A stretch of DNA of 64,000 nt, from the NCBI RefSeq assembly GCF_008123425.1, contig NZ_VSSS01000033.1, positions 1 through 64,000 on the forward strand, read 5' to 3'. The stretch is from Bradyrhizobium rifense (GTDB lineage: Bacteria > Pseudomonadota > Alphaproteobacteria > Rhizobiales > Xanthobacteraceae). The notes below the pieces were generated by a model, which had not been told where the DNA came from, did no database searches, and was given only the letters and a program-made list of their open reading frames with translations. How positions within the stretch are numbered: position 1 is the first letter of the stretch; each line of letters starts with the position of its first letter. Position numbers and translations under genes: made by a program. Below, one piece after another: positions 34,722-43,207 of the stretch.

Positions 34722-37700
34722 ATGTCATCCAAGAACCGTCTGGACCCGATTCCGCAGCCGCCGACCAAGCCGGTGGTCGGCAACATGCTGTCGCTGGATT
34801 CGGCAGCACCGGTGCAGAACCTGACGCGGCTTGCCAAGGAGCTCGGGCCGATCTTCTGGCTCGACATGATGGGCTCGCCGATCGTCGTCGTCTCCGGCCA
34901 CGATCTCGTTGACGAGCTTTCCGACGAGAAACGCTTCGACAAGGCCGTGCGCGGCGCGTTGCGGCGTGTGCGCGCGGTCGGCGGCGACGGTCTGTTCACG
35001 GCGGATACCAAGGAGCCGAACTGGAGCAAGGCGCACAACATCCTGCTGCAGCCGTTCGGCAACCGCGCCATGCAGTCCTACCACCCGAGCATGGTCGATA
35101 TCGCCGAGCAGCTCGTTCACAAATGGGAGCGGCTCAATGCCGACGAGGAGATCGACGTCGTTCACGACATGACGGCGCTGACGCTCGACACGATCGGCCT
35201 CTGCGGCTTCGACTACCGCTTCAACTCGTTCTACCGGCGCGATTACCATCCCTTCGTCGAGTCGCTGGTGCGCTCGCTCGAAACCATCATGATGACCCGC
35301 GGCCTGCCGTTCGAGCAGCTCTGGATGCAGAAGCGGCGGAAGACGATGGGTGAAGACGTCGATTTCATGAACAAGATGGTCGACGAGATCATTGCCGAGC
35401 GGCGCAAGGGCGCGGAAGGCATCGACGACAAGAAGGACATGCTGGCCGCGATGATGACCGGCGTCGATCGATCGACCGGTGAGCAGCTCGATGACGTCAA
35501 CATCCGCTACCAGATCAACACATTCCTGATCGCGGGGCACGAGACCACCAGCGGCCTGCTCTCCTACACGCTTTATGCGCTCCTGAAGCACCCGGACCTT
35601 CTCAAGAAGACGTATGACGAGGTCGATCGCGTCTTCGGTCCTGACGTCAATGCGAAGCCAACCTATCAGCAGGTGACGCAGCTCACCTACATCACGCAGA
35701 TCCTGAAGGAGGCGCTGCGGCTGTGGCCGCCGGCGCCGGCCTATGGCATCTCGCCGCTCAAGGACGAGACCATCGGCGGCGGCAAGTACAAGCTCAGGAA
35801 GGGCACCTTCACCACGATCCTGGTGACCGCGCTGCATCGCGACCCCAGCGTCTGGGGCCCCAATCCCGATGCGTTCGATCCAGAGAATTTCAGCAAGGAA
35901 GCCGAAGCCAAACGTCCGGTCAATGCGTGGAAGCCGTTCGGTAACGGCCAGCGCGCGTGTATCGGCCGCGGCTTCGCCATGCACGAGGCTGCACTCGCGC
36001 TCGGCATGATCCTCCAGCGCTTCCGGCTGATCGACCATCAGCGTTATCAGATGCACTTGAAGGAAACGCTGACGATGAAGCCGGAAGGCTTCAAGATCAA
36101 AGTGCGGCCACGTGCGGATCGCGAGCGCGGTGCTTATGGCGGTCCGATCGCGGCGGCGGCTTCGGCACCGATGGCACCGCGTCAGCCGACGGCGCGGCTC
36201 GGCCACAACACGCCGATGCTGGTGCTCTACGGCTCCAATCTCGGCACGGCCGAGGAGCTTGCGACGCGCATGGCCGATCTTGCGGAGATCAACGGCTTTG
36301 CCGTGCATCTCGGGCCGCTCGACGACTACGTCGGCAAGCTGCCGCAAGAGGGCGGCGTGCTGATCATCTGCGCCTCCTACAATGGGGCGCCGCCTGACAA
36401 TGCGACGCAGTTTGTCAAATGGCTCGGCGACGACTTGCCGAAAGACGCCTTCGCCAATGTCCGCTACGCCGTGTTCGGCTGTGGCAACAGCGACTGGGCG
36501 GCGACCTATCAATCGGTGCCGCGCTTCATCGACGAGCAATTGTCGACGCATGGCGCACGTGCGGTCTATCCGCGCGGCGAGGGCGATGCGCGCAGCGATC
36601 TAGATGGCCAATTCCAGAAGTGGTTCCCGGCCGCCGCCCAGGTCGCGACCAAGGAATTCGGCATCGACTGGAATTTTACGCGCACCGCGGAGGACGATCC
36701 GCTCTACGCGATCGAGCCGGTCGCGGTGACCGCGGTCAACACCATCGTTGCCCAGGGTGGCGCTGTGGCGATGAAGATGCTGGTCAATGACGAGCTCCAG
36801 AACAAGTCTGGCGCCAATCCGTCGGAGCGCTCGACGCGTCATATCGAGGTGCAGCTTCCGTCCAATGTCTCTTATCGGGTCGGCGACCATTTGAGCGTCG
36901 TTCCGCGAAACGATCCGACGTTGGTGGATTCGGTTGCCCGCCGGTTCGGTTTCCTGCCGGCCGACCAGATCAGGCTTAAGGTCACAGAGGGCCGTCGCGC
37001 GCAATTGCCGGTCGGCGATGCCGTGTCGGTCGGCCGGCTGCTCAGCGAGTTCGTCGAACTGCAGCAGGTGGCGACGCGGAAGCAGATCCAGATCATGGCT
37101 GAGCACACCCGCTGCCCCGTCACCAAGCCGAAGCTGCTGGCTTATGTTGGCGAGGAGCCTGAGCCGCTCGAGCGTTATCGCAGCGAGATTTTGGCCAGGC
37201 GTAAATCCGTGTTCGACCTGCTGCTGGAGTATCCGGCCTGCGAATTGCCATTCCACGTCTATCTGGAAATGCTCTCGCTGCTGGCACCGCGCTATTACTC
37301 GATCTCGTCCTCGCCGTCGGTCGATCCGGCGCGTTGCGGTGTCACGGTCGGCGTGGTCGAAGGGCCGGCCGCTTCTGGGCGCGGCACTTACAAAGGCATC
37401 TGCTCGAACTATCTCGCCAACCGCCGCACAGGTGACACGGTTTACGCGACGGTGCGCGAGACCAAAGCCGGCTTCCGGCTGCCGGATGATCCATCCGTGC
37501 CGATCATCATGATCGGCCCGGGCACGGGACTGGCGCCGTTCCGCGGCTTCCTTCAGGAACGCGCCGCGCGCAAGGCCAAGGGTGCTGCCCTTGGGCCGGC
37601 GATGCTGTTCTTCGGCTGCCGACATCCCGACCAGGATTTTCTCTACGCGGATGAGCTGAAGGGGCTGGCAGCGAGCGGCATCACCGAGCTCTTCACCGCG

Positions 37701-37958
37701 TTCTCGCGCGCGGACGGACCGAAGACCTATGTGCAGCACGTGCTTGCCGCGCAGAAGGACAAGGTCTGGCCGCAAATCGAGCAGGGCGCGATCATCTATG
37801 TCTGCGGCGACGGCAGCAAGATGGAGCCGGACGTGAAGGCGGCGCTGGTTGCGATCCATCGCGAGAAGAGCGGCGGCGACGCGGCTGCCAGTGCGCGCTG
37901 GATCGAGGAGATGGGCGCGAAGAACCGCTATGTGCTGGACGTTTGGGCCGGAGGGTGA
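34722..37958 (+). CDS. self-sufficient cytochrome P450-reductase fusion, CYP102 (P450 BM3-like)
   Basis: A 1078-residue natural fusion. The P450 domain (about 1-465) has AGHETT at 271-276 and heme Cys413 in FGNGQRACIGRG. The FMN-binding flavodoxin domain (about 490-640) begins VLYGSNLGTAEE and contains CASYNGAPPDNA and VFGCGNSDWA. The FAD/NADPH reductase (about 670-1078) shows RYYSISSSP and IGPGTGLAPFRGF and ends in DVWAGG. These match P450 BM3 closely, so subterminal hydroxylation or epoxidation of fatty acids is the expected activity, without a separate redox partner. The ATG at 34722 is preferred because an AGGGGGA site lies 11 bp upstream; a start at 34692 would add ten residues. Confidence 0.95.
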   Translation: MSSKNRLDPIPQPPTKPVVGNMLSLDSAAPVQNLTRLAKELGPIFWLDMMGSPIVVVSGHDLVDELSDEKRFDKAVRGALRRVRAVGGDGLFTADTKEPNWSKAHNILLQPFGNRAMQSYHPSMVDIAEQLVHKWERLNADEEIDVVHDMTALTLDTIGLCGFDYRFNSFYRRDYHPFVESLVRSLETIMMTRGLPFEQLWMQKRRKTMGEDVDFMNKMVDEIIAERRKGAEGIDDKKDMLAAMMTGVDRSTGEQLDDVNIRYQINTFLIAGHETTSGLLSYTLYALLKHPDLLKKTYDEVDRVFGPDVNAKPTYQQVTQLTYITQILKEALRLWPPAPAYGISPLKDETIGGGKYKLRKGTFTTILVTALHRDPSVWGPNPDAFDPENFSKEAEAKRPVNAWKPFGNGQRACIGRGFAMHEAALALGMILQRFRLIDHQRYQMHLKETLTMKPEGFKIKVRPRADRERGAYGGPIAAAASAPMAPRQPTARLGHNTPMLVLYGSNLGTAEELATRMADLAEINGFAVHLGPLDDYVGKLPQEGGVLIICASYNGAPPDNATQFVKWLGDDLPKDAFANVRYAVFGCGNSDWAATYQSVPRFIDEQLSTHGARAVYPRGEGDARSDLDGQFQKWFPAAAQVATKEFGIDWNFTRTAEDDPLYAIEPVAVTAVNTIVAQGGAVAMKMLVNDELQNKSGANPSERSTRHIEVQLPSNVSYRVGDHLSVVPRNDPTLVDSVARRFGFLPADQIRLKVTEGRRAQLPVGDAVSVGRLLSEFVELQQVATRKQIQIMAEHTRCPVTKPKLLAYVGEEPEPLERYRSEILARRKSVFDLLLEYPACELPFHVYLEMLSLLAPRYYSISSSPSVDPARCGVTVGVVEGPAASGRGTYKGICSNYLANRRTGDTVYATVRETKAGFRLPDDPSVPIIMIGPGTGLAPFRGFLQERAARKAKGAALGPAMLFFGCRHPDQDFLYADELKGLAASGITELFTAFSRADGPKTYVQHVLAAQKDKVWPQIEQGAIIYVCGDGSKMEPDVKAALVAIHREKSGGDAAASARWIEEMGAKNRYVLDVWAGG

Positions 37959-37988
37959 CCGCCAGCCCAATCGTGTTAAACGTCAGGC

Positions 37989-38663
37989 ATGATTCCTTGG
38001 GAAAAGATCGACACCGCCAAAATCCCCGGCTCCGACGAGGAGCTCCGCCTGATGCGGCGGGGCAAGGAGTTTTCGATCAAGCTCGGCACCAACGAGCTAA
38101 TGAACAACCGCCTGTCGGGCTCCGAAGCCGCGCTTGCGACGCTTGCGGCGAAGAGAATCGAGACGGTAGCAAAGCCCGTCGTCCTCATCGGCGGCCTCGG
38201 CATGGGATTTACCTTGCGTGCGGCGCTCACCGTGCTCGGAGCTAAGGCGAGGATCGTGGTCTCCGAGCTCGTGCCGGCGGTCGTTGCCTGGGCGCGAGGT
38301 CCGATGGCGGAGGTCTTCGGTGACAGTCTCGATGATGCGAGGGTGAGCATCCGGCAGACCGACGTCGGCGAAATCATCCGGGCGAAGAGCTCGGCCTTCG
38401 ACGCCATTCTCCTCGACGTCGACAACGGGCCGGAAGGGCTGACAAGAAAGGGCAACGACGCGCTCTACAGCGCGAGCGGGCTGAGAGCGGCGAAGACGGC
38501 GCTGCGGCCGGGTGGGGTGCTCGCCGTCTGGTCGTCGGGACCCAACCCCGCCTTCACCAAGCGTCTCGGCTGCGCCGGTTTCGACGTCAACGAGGTCAAC
38601 GTGCGCGCCACCGGCAGGGGCGGCGGCGCGCGCCACGTGATCTGGATCGCGAAGAAGAGCTAG
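37989..38663 (+). CDS. spermidine synthase-like (class I SAM-methyltransferase fold) protein
   Basis: A 224-residue protein with the Rossmann-type nucleotide motif VVLIGGLGMGFTLRAAL, acidic strand VVSELVPAVVAWARG and IDxDN-like segment ILLDVDNGPEGL, as in short SpeE-like proteins. It lacks the N-terminal tetramerisation domain of true spermidine synthases, so polyamine synthesis is uncertain. It starts 30 bp after the CYP102 gene on the same strand and may be the last gene of that run. Its stop TAG lies within CTAG, shared with the convergent stop of the SnoaL-like gene. Confidence 0.75.
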   Translation: MIPWEKIDTAKIPGSDEELRLMRRGKEFSIKLGTNELMNNRLSGSEAALATLAAKRIETVAKPVVLIGGLGMGFTLRAALTVLGAKARIVVSELVPAVVAWARGPMAEVFGDSLDDARVSIRQTDVGEIIRAKSSAFDAILLDVDNGPEGLTRKGNDALYSASGLRAAKTALRPGGVLAVWSSGPNPAFTKRLGCAGFDVNEVNVRATGRGGGARHVIWIAKKS

Positions 38664-39124
38664 AACATCGTGTTGTTGTTCGCCGGATTCTCCGGGATCG
38701 ACTGCACCACGTCCCAGTGCTCGACGATCTTGCCGTTCTCGAGCTTGAAGATGTCGACAATTGCGTTGCCTTTGGTGCCGGGTTCGCGGACCGCGTGAAC
38801 GTGGAGAATGACGTAGTCGCCATCCACGAAAGAACTCTTGATCTCGCTGTGCGAGTTCGGGAACTTTTCACGCAGGAAGCCGATGAACTTTCGGAAGCCT
38901 TCCGGACCATCGGCAGCGTTCGGATTGTGTTGGGTGTAGCGGTCGCCGACATAGGCGAGGGCCGCGTCGACGTCCTTCTGATTGAGACCTTTCTCGTAGA
39001 ACGCCAGCACCGCTTTGCGATTGGCTTCCTCTTGCGTGCTGCCGGCCATCGCGGCGCCGCCGGCGAAGGACAGCATGAGAATTGAAGCGGCGACCATTGC
39101 GGCCGACCGGACGATGAGATGCAT
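38660..39124 (-). CDS. exported SnoaL/NTF2-like protein
   Basis: A 154-residue protein with signal peptide (MHLIVRSAAMVAASILMLSFAGGAAMA, cleavage about residue 27). The mature part resembles SnoaL-like polyketide-cyclase/NTF2 folds: NRKAVLAFYEKGLNQKDVDAALAYVGDRYTQHNP, then the sheet GDYVILHVHAVREPGTKGNAIVDIFKLENGKIVEHWDVVQ. The ATG at 39124 is chosen because it gives the signal sequence. Periplasmic location is inferred; the function of such proteins (small-molecule binding, lyase) cannot be told from sequence. Confidence 0.82.
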   Translation of the reverse strand: MHLIVRSAAMVAASILMLSFAGGAAMAGSTQEEANRKAVLAFYEKGLNQKDVDAALAYVGDRYTQHNPNAADGPEGFRKFIGFLREKFPNSHSEIKSSFVDGDYVILHVHAVREPGTKGNAIVDIFKLENGKIVEHWDVVQSIPENPANNNTMF

Positions 39125-39252
39125 GTGAGCTCCGAGAGGCCGCAGCCCCTGTCTTGCGATTGAGGGAGGCCTGTATAGCCGTCGCGCCGGCACTCGTTAA
39201 GAGAGTAACCGGCACCTCACATGGTCACCGCAAGGAGACCGAGGGCGTCGGT

Positions 39253-40167
39253 CTACGCCGCTTTCGCCGCCGCGCCGTGCGCGTGCTTGTCGATGGCGTC
39301 GATGATCTGCGGCCAGAACCGTGCCGGCAGCGCGTGGCCCATGCCTTCGATCATCAGCAGCTTTGCACCGGGGACCGAGGCCGCTGTGTCCTTGCCGCCC
39401 TCGGGACGGACCAGCGGATCGACCGTGCCGTGAATCACGAGCGTCGGCGTCTTGACGCCATGCAATCGCTCCTTGCGGCTGCCGGAGGCGAGCACGGCGC
39501 GGAGCTGCCGGCCGACGCCCGCCGGATTGAGCCCGCGCGCAAACGTGCGTTCGGCCCGGCCGGGATCGAGTGCTTCTTCCTCCGGAAAGGAACCGGCGCG
39601 CAAGACCTTCCAGGTCTCGCCGAAACGCGCGATGTATTCCTCCTTGCTGCGTGGGGGCGGCGCCATCAGCATCGCGGAGGCCTCACGTGTGGGCGGCGGC
39701 ACGCGTGGATTGCCGGTGGTCGACATGATCGAGGTCAGCGAGCGCACGCGCTGCGGAAACGACAGCGTCACCTCCTGCGCGATCATGCCGCCCATGGAGG
39801 CGCCGACCAGATGCGCCGACTTGATGCCGAGCGCATCCATCAGGCCAACCGTATCTTTCGCCATGTCGATCAGCTTGTAGGTTGCGGCCACGGGAATCCT
39901 GAGGAAGCGAAGCTTGAGCAGCTCGAGCGGCGTCAGCCGCTTGCCGCCGGCGAGATGGCTCGACTTGCCGATGTCGCGATTGTCGAAACGGATCACGCGA
40001 AAGCCTCGCGCAGCGAGCTGCTCGCAGAACCCATCGTCCCAATGGATCATCTGCGCCCCGAGCCCCATGATCAGCAGCAGCGGCTCGGCATTGTCATTGC
40101 CGAAAATCTCGTAGCAGATGTCGATGCCGTTGGCGCGGAGGGTCTGGGGCGGCTGATGGGCGTTCAC
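39253..40167 (-). CDS. alpha/beta hydrolase
   Basis: A 304-residue hydrolase with DICYEIFGNDNAEPLLLIMGLGAQMIHWDDGFCEQLAARG typical of the lipase/esterase or HsaD/TAP-like group, nucleophile elbow GASMGGMIAQE, an acid residue in VIHGTVDPLV and the late histidine in EGMGHALP. The triad is complete. It is cytoplasmic (no signal peptide) and stands alone, transcribed away from the PHA genes across a 178-bp gap. The substrate is unknown. Confidence 0.87.
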   Translation of the reverse strand: MNAHQPPQTLRANGIDICYEIFGNDNAEPLLLIMGLGAQMIHWDDGFCEQLAARGFRVIRFDNRDIGKSSHLAGGKRLTPLELLKLRFLRIPVAATYKLIDMAKDTVGLMDALGIKSAHLVGASMGGMIAQEVTLSFPQRVRSLTSIMSTTGNPRVPPPTREASAMLMAPPPRSKEEYIARFGETWKVLRAGSFPEEEALDPGRAERTFARGLNPAGVGRQLRAVLASGSRKERLHGVKTPTLVIHGTVDPLVRPEGGKDTAASVPGAKLLMIEGMGHALPARFWPQIIDAIDKHAHGAAAKAA

Positions 40168-40345
40168 AGGCGTATTCCCTTAACTTTGACCAATTTGGCT
40201 TTTGATCAATGCTGTATCGCACGGTTTCCCGCGGCAAAGAAGCCGTGTGCGCGGCACCCGCCGCTTGCCGGTTGACCGGCACCCCGCAACGGTGTGGTAT
40301 GGCGGGAAAAGAAGGGCACAAGCCCTCCACATTGGGAGGACGCTG

Positions 40346-40726
40346 ATGACCGACAAGATCACCGATCCAGTCGCCTTGTGGCAGAAGATGGTCGGCGACA
40401 TGGAGAAGGGGTTCAACTCCTTCGCCACCAAGGCGATGGAGACGCCTGAATTCTCGCAAGCCATGAATCGCGCCGGCGGCGCTGCTGCGGGTGCTCAGAA
40501 GCAGTTCGGCGATCTCATGGAGAAGTACCTGCTCTCCATGAACCTGCCGAGCCGCGAGCAGATGACCGGCATCGCCGAACGGCTGCAAGCCATCGAAGGC
40601 CAGATTGGCGAGATCAAGTCGATGCTGAGCCAGATGTCGGCCAATTCGGGCGATGCGCAGATCGGCGTCGCGCCGCGGCCGCCGCGCACAAAACGCCCGC
40701 CCTCCGAAGGCGGAGAGCAAAAATGA
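40346..40726 (+). CDS. short PhaE-like subunit of class III PHA synthase
   Basis: A 126-residue soluble, helix-rich protein. The region around 65-100 (LMEKYLLSMNLPSREQMTGIAERLQAIEGQIGEIKSML) resembles the conserved C-terminus of PhaE, the non-catalytic partner of class III synthases, where NLPSR precedes a coiled coil. Classical PhaE is about 360 residues, so this would be a minimal form. The gene overlaps the PhaC start by 4 nt (ATGA) and has a GGGAGGA site before the ATG at 40346. The tail is basic and proline-rich. Assignment relies on the motif plus the coupling to phaC; a generic phasin-like accessory protein is the alternative. Confidence 0.68.
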   Translation: MTDKITDPVALWQKMVGDMEKGFNSFATKAMETPEFSQAMNRAGGAAAGAQKQFGDLMEKYLLSMNLPSREQMTGIAERLQAIEGQIGEIKSMLSQMSANSGDAQIGVAPRPPRTKRPPSEGGEQK

Positions 40727-41805
40727 ACGGGCCGACTGGACTTGATTTCGCGGCGATCCCGGACCGCATCCAGTCCGAGGTGCAGCGCGCCATTCAGCGC
40801 AGCATCAAGGGCGTCGAATATTTCTCGAGCTCCGGTCCCACACTCGGGTCGACGCCGAAGGATGTGCTGCACTCACGCGGCACGATGAGCCTCTACCACT
40901 ATCGGCCTATGTCGGACGAGATCTACCGCGTGCCGGTGCTGGTCGTGATGGCAACCACCAACCGCGGCTACATCCTCGATCTCGTGCCCGGTCAGAGCTT
41001 TATCGAGTTCCTGCTCAAGCGCGGCTACGACGTCTACATGCTCGACTGGAGCGCGCCGCGGCCGGAGGAGAAGAGCCTGCGGATGGAGGACTATGTCCTC
41101 GACTTCATCCCGGATTGCGTCCGCCGCGTGCAGGCCGATTCCGGCGAGCAGGACGTCTCCGTCATCGGCTATTGCTTCGGCGGCGTGTTGTCGCTGCTCT
41201 ACGGCTCGATCTTCCCGGACGGACCGATGAAGAATCTGATCTGCTTCACCACGCCGATCGACTTCCGCGAGATGAAGCTGTTCTCGAATTTCTCCGATCG
41301 TCGCTATTTCGATGTCGACCGTCTCGTCGACAGCGTCGGCAATGTGCCGCCCGAGATGATCCTGTCGTCGTTCGAGATGCTGCGCCCGGCCTCGCGCACG
41401 GTGAGCCAGATCCAGCTCTGGGAGAACATCTGGAACGACGAGTTCGTCAAGTCGTACCGGATGTTCGACCGCTGGGCGACCGACACGCTGCCGCTGGCGG
41501 GCGAGTATTTCCGCACCATCACCAAGGACTTGATGTGGGACAACAAGCTCTACAACGACACCATGTCGGTCGGCGGGCGGCCAGCGAAGCTCGAGAACAT
41601 CAAGGTGCCGATGCTGCACGCGGTCGCCGAGCACGATCACATCGTGCCGTATGAGGCCGCAAAGCATCTGATCGCGAAGATCGGATCTGACGACAAGGAA
41701 GAGGTGATGCTGAAAGGCGGTCACGTCTCCCTCGTCGCCGGCGCCAACGCGGTGAAGCGGTTGTGGCCGAAACTGGATTCCTGGCTGGGGACAAGATCGA
41801 CATGA
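40723..41805 (+). CDS. phaC: class III poly(3-hydroxyalkanoate) synthase catalytic subunit
   Basis: A 360-residue alpha/beta-fold synthase, the length of class III PhaC (about 355) rather than class I (about 590). The lipase-like box is GYCFGG with nucleophile Cys151; the predicted general base is His334 (KGGHVSL) and the acid Asp305 (AEHDHIVP). These match the spacing of the Allochromatium triad Cys149/Asp302/His331. It polymerises (R)-3-hydroxyacyl-CoA on PHA granules. The upstream 126-residue protein is the likely PhaE partner. A GNAT gene overlaps its stop and a phasin gene lies further downstream. Confidence 0.9.
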   Translation: MNGPTGLDFAAIPDRIQSEVQRAIQRSIKGVEYFSSSGPTLGSTPKDVLHSRGTMSLYHYRPMSDEIYRVPVLVVMATTNRGYILDLVPGQSFIEFLLKRGYDVYMLDWSAPRPEEKSLRMEDYVLDFIPDCVRRVQADSGEQDVSVIGYCFGGVLSLLYGSIFPDGPMKNLICFTTPIDFREMKLFSNFSDRRYFDVDRLVDSVGNVPPEMILSSFEMLRPASRTVSQIQLWENIWNDEFVKSYRMFDRWATDTLPLAGEYFRTITKDLMWDNKLYNDTMSVGGRPAKLENIKVPMLHAVAEHDHIVPYEAAKHLIAKIGSDDKEEVMLKGGHVSLVAGANAVKRLWPKLDSWLGTRST

Positions 41806-42395
41806 GTGAGCAGCGTTCCTATCCGCGTCACGTCAAGACCGAGGCCGGCGATATCGAAATCCGCCTGATGTCGCCTGCAGACGAAGCCGCAGTGCTGGCC
41901 TTCGGCAAGGGCTTGCCGACCCATGACTTGCTGTTCCTGCCGCGTAACATCAGCGAGCCGAAGGTGCTGTCCGCCTGGGTCAAGGAGATCGAGCGCGGTG
42001 CCATTCAGAGCCTGCTCGCGGTGAAGGACGGCAAGGTCGTCGGCTGCGGCACGCTGGTGCGCGACCCTCACTCCTGGTCGCCCCATGTCGGCGAGATCCG
42101 CATGGTGGTGTCGCACGACGTGCGCGGGAAGGGGGTGGGGAAGGCGCTGTCGCAGGAGACCTTTGCGCTCGCGCTCGGAGCGGGGCTGGAAAAGCTCTCC
42201 GTCCAGATGACAGTCGACCAGCAGGCCGCGATCGCGCTGTTCGAGAGCCTCGGCTTCAAGGCCGAGGCGCTGCTGCGCGACCACGTCCGGGATGTCGGCG
42301 GCAAGACCCACGACATCGTCGTGCTCGGCCACAACATCGCGCAGGTCCAGGCCCAGATGGAGGCCTACGGGCTGCCAGGCGCCGTCGAGCACTAG
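41802..42395 (+). CDS. GNAT-family acetyltransferase
   Basis: A 197-residue N-acetyltransferase. The beta4-alpha3 acetyl-CoA loop is visible as IRMVVSHDVRGKGVGKALSQETF, followed by VQMTVDQQAAIALFESLGFKAEALL. The ATG at 41802 overlaps the phaC stop (ATGA), so it is translated with the PHA synthase genes, an unusual partnership. Substrate unknown; acylation of a protein such as PhaC or a small amine are both possible. Confidence 0.85.
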   Translation: MSEQRSYPRHVKTEAGDIEIRLMSPADEAAVLAFGKGLPTHDLLFLPRNISEPKVLSAWVKEIERGAIQSLLAVKDGKVVGCGTLVRDPHSWSPHVGEIRMVVSHDVRGKGVGKALSQETFALALGAGLEKLSVQMTVDQQAAIALFESLGFKAEALLRDHVRDVGGKTHDIVVLGHNIAQVQAQMEAYGLPGAVEH

Positions 42396-42529
42396 GAGCG
42401 CCGTCCAGCACTGAGACGCCATTCGGCAACCAAAAACTGGAAATCAACCCCATGCACAGTAGGCGGCGGGCCAGGAAAGGCAGCAGATTGCCTGCTCTTT
42501 CGGCTGTTCACGGTTTCGTGATATCGCAG

Positions 42530-42573
42530 TGCAATACGAATGTTGCATCGCACCATTAACTATGCGATATAAG
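42530..42573 (+). promoter_or_regulatory. phasin promoter region with TGC-rich repeats (possible PhaR sites)
   Basis: TGCAA (42530-42534) and TTGCA (42543-42547) form an inverted repeat, and TGCATCGCA at 42544-42552 fits the TGC-N3-GCA type bound by PhaR repressors of phasin genes. TTGCAT at 42543-42548 with GATATA at 42566-42571 (17-bp spacing) is a reasonable -35/-10 pair, so the repeats would overlap the -35 box. Regulator identity is inference. Confidence 0.45.
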
Positions 42574-42638
42574 CCGTGCCCCGGGCCAAACGGACGGGGT
42601 GAGCCCATAGCTCAACCAATGAGGATGGAGAGACCCCA

Positions 42639-43094
42639 ATGACCACCGAAACCAACACCGCTTTCGAAGGCTTCAAGGACGCGTTCAAGAACATCCAGAA
42701 CCTGGAAGTTCCCGAGGCGGCCCGCGAGTTCGTCAAGAAGTCCGCCAACACCGCCAAGGACCGTGCTGCCGAGGCCTTCGCTGGCTCCGAGCGCGTGACC
42801 GCCGCCGTCGAGAACGCGGTGACCGAATCCGTCGCTGAGGCCGGCAAGATCAGCCGCAACATCCAGCAGGCGATCTATGAGGACGCCGAGGCGTTCTTCT
42901 CGGGCATCGACAAGCTCGCGTCCGCCAAGTCGTTCAGCGAAGCCGTCGAGATCCAGTCGGGCCTGCTCCGCGCCCGCGGCGAAACCTTCGTCTCGCGTGC
43001 CAAGGCGACCACCGACTATCTCGGCAAGCTCGCCGCGAACGGTGCGAAGTCCGCTCAGGACAACTTTGCCAAGGTCTACACCAAGACCGCCTGA
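42639..43094 (+). CDS. phasin (PHA granule-associated protein)
   Basis: A 151-residue, almost wholly helical, amphipathic protein of the alphaproteobacterial phasin_2 family: FEGFKDAFKNIQNLEVPEAAREFVKKSANTAKDRAAEAFAG, with alanine-rich heptads to the end and no cysteine or tryptophan. Phasins coat PHA granules and control their size. It is monocistronic, with its own promoter and a clear terminator, 243 bp downstream of the GNAT gene, as expected for an abundant structural protein. Confidence 0.92.
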   Translation: MTTETNTAFEGFKDAFKNIQNLEVPEAAREFVKKSANTAKDRAAEAFAGSERVTAAVENAVTESVAEAGKISRNIQQAIYEDAEAFFSGIDKLASAKSFSEAVEIQSGLLRARGETFVSRAKATTDYLGKLAANGAKSAQDNFAKVYTKTA

Positions 43095-43124
43095 TTTGGC
43101 GCCCTGAGTCCAAACTGAAATTTG

Positions 43125-43153
43125 AGGCCCGCTTCGGCGGGCCTTTTGTTTTT
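43125..43153 (+). terminator. rho-independent terminator of the phasin gene
   Basis: AGGCCCGC (43125-43132) pairs with GCGGGCCT (43137-43144) around a stable TTCG tetraloop, followed by a T-rich run (TTTGTTTTT). It begins 31 bp after the phasin stop. Confidence 0.92.
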
Positions 43154-43160
43154 GCGCCGC

Positions 43161-43190
43161 CGTCGTTGCTTCGCTTCGTTAGCAATGACG
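43161..43190. repeat. short imperfect palindrome (REP-like)
   Basis: CGTCGTTGCT at 43161-43170 and AGCAATGACG at 43181-43190 pair with one G-T wobble around a 10-nt loop. The sequence resembles a short intergenic repeat recurrent in Bradyrhizobium genomes. It lies between the phasin terminator and the DUF445 gene. Confidence 0.5.
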
Positions 43191-43207
43191 AGTAGGGTGA
43201 TACAGTG

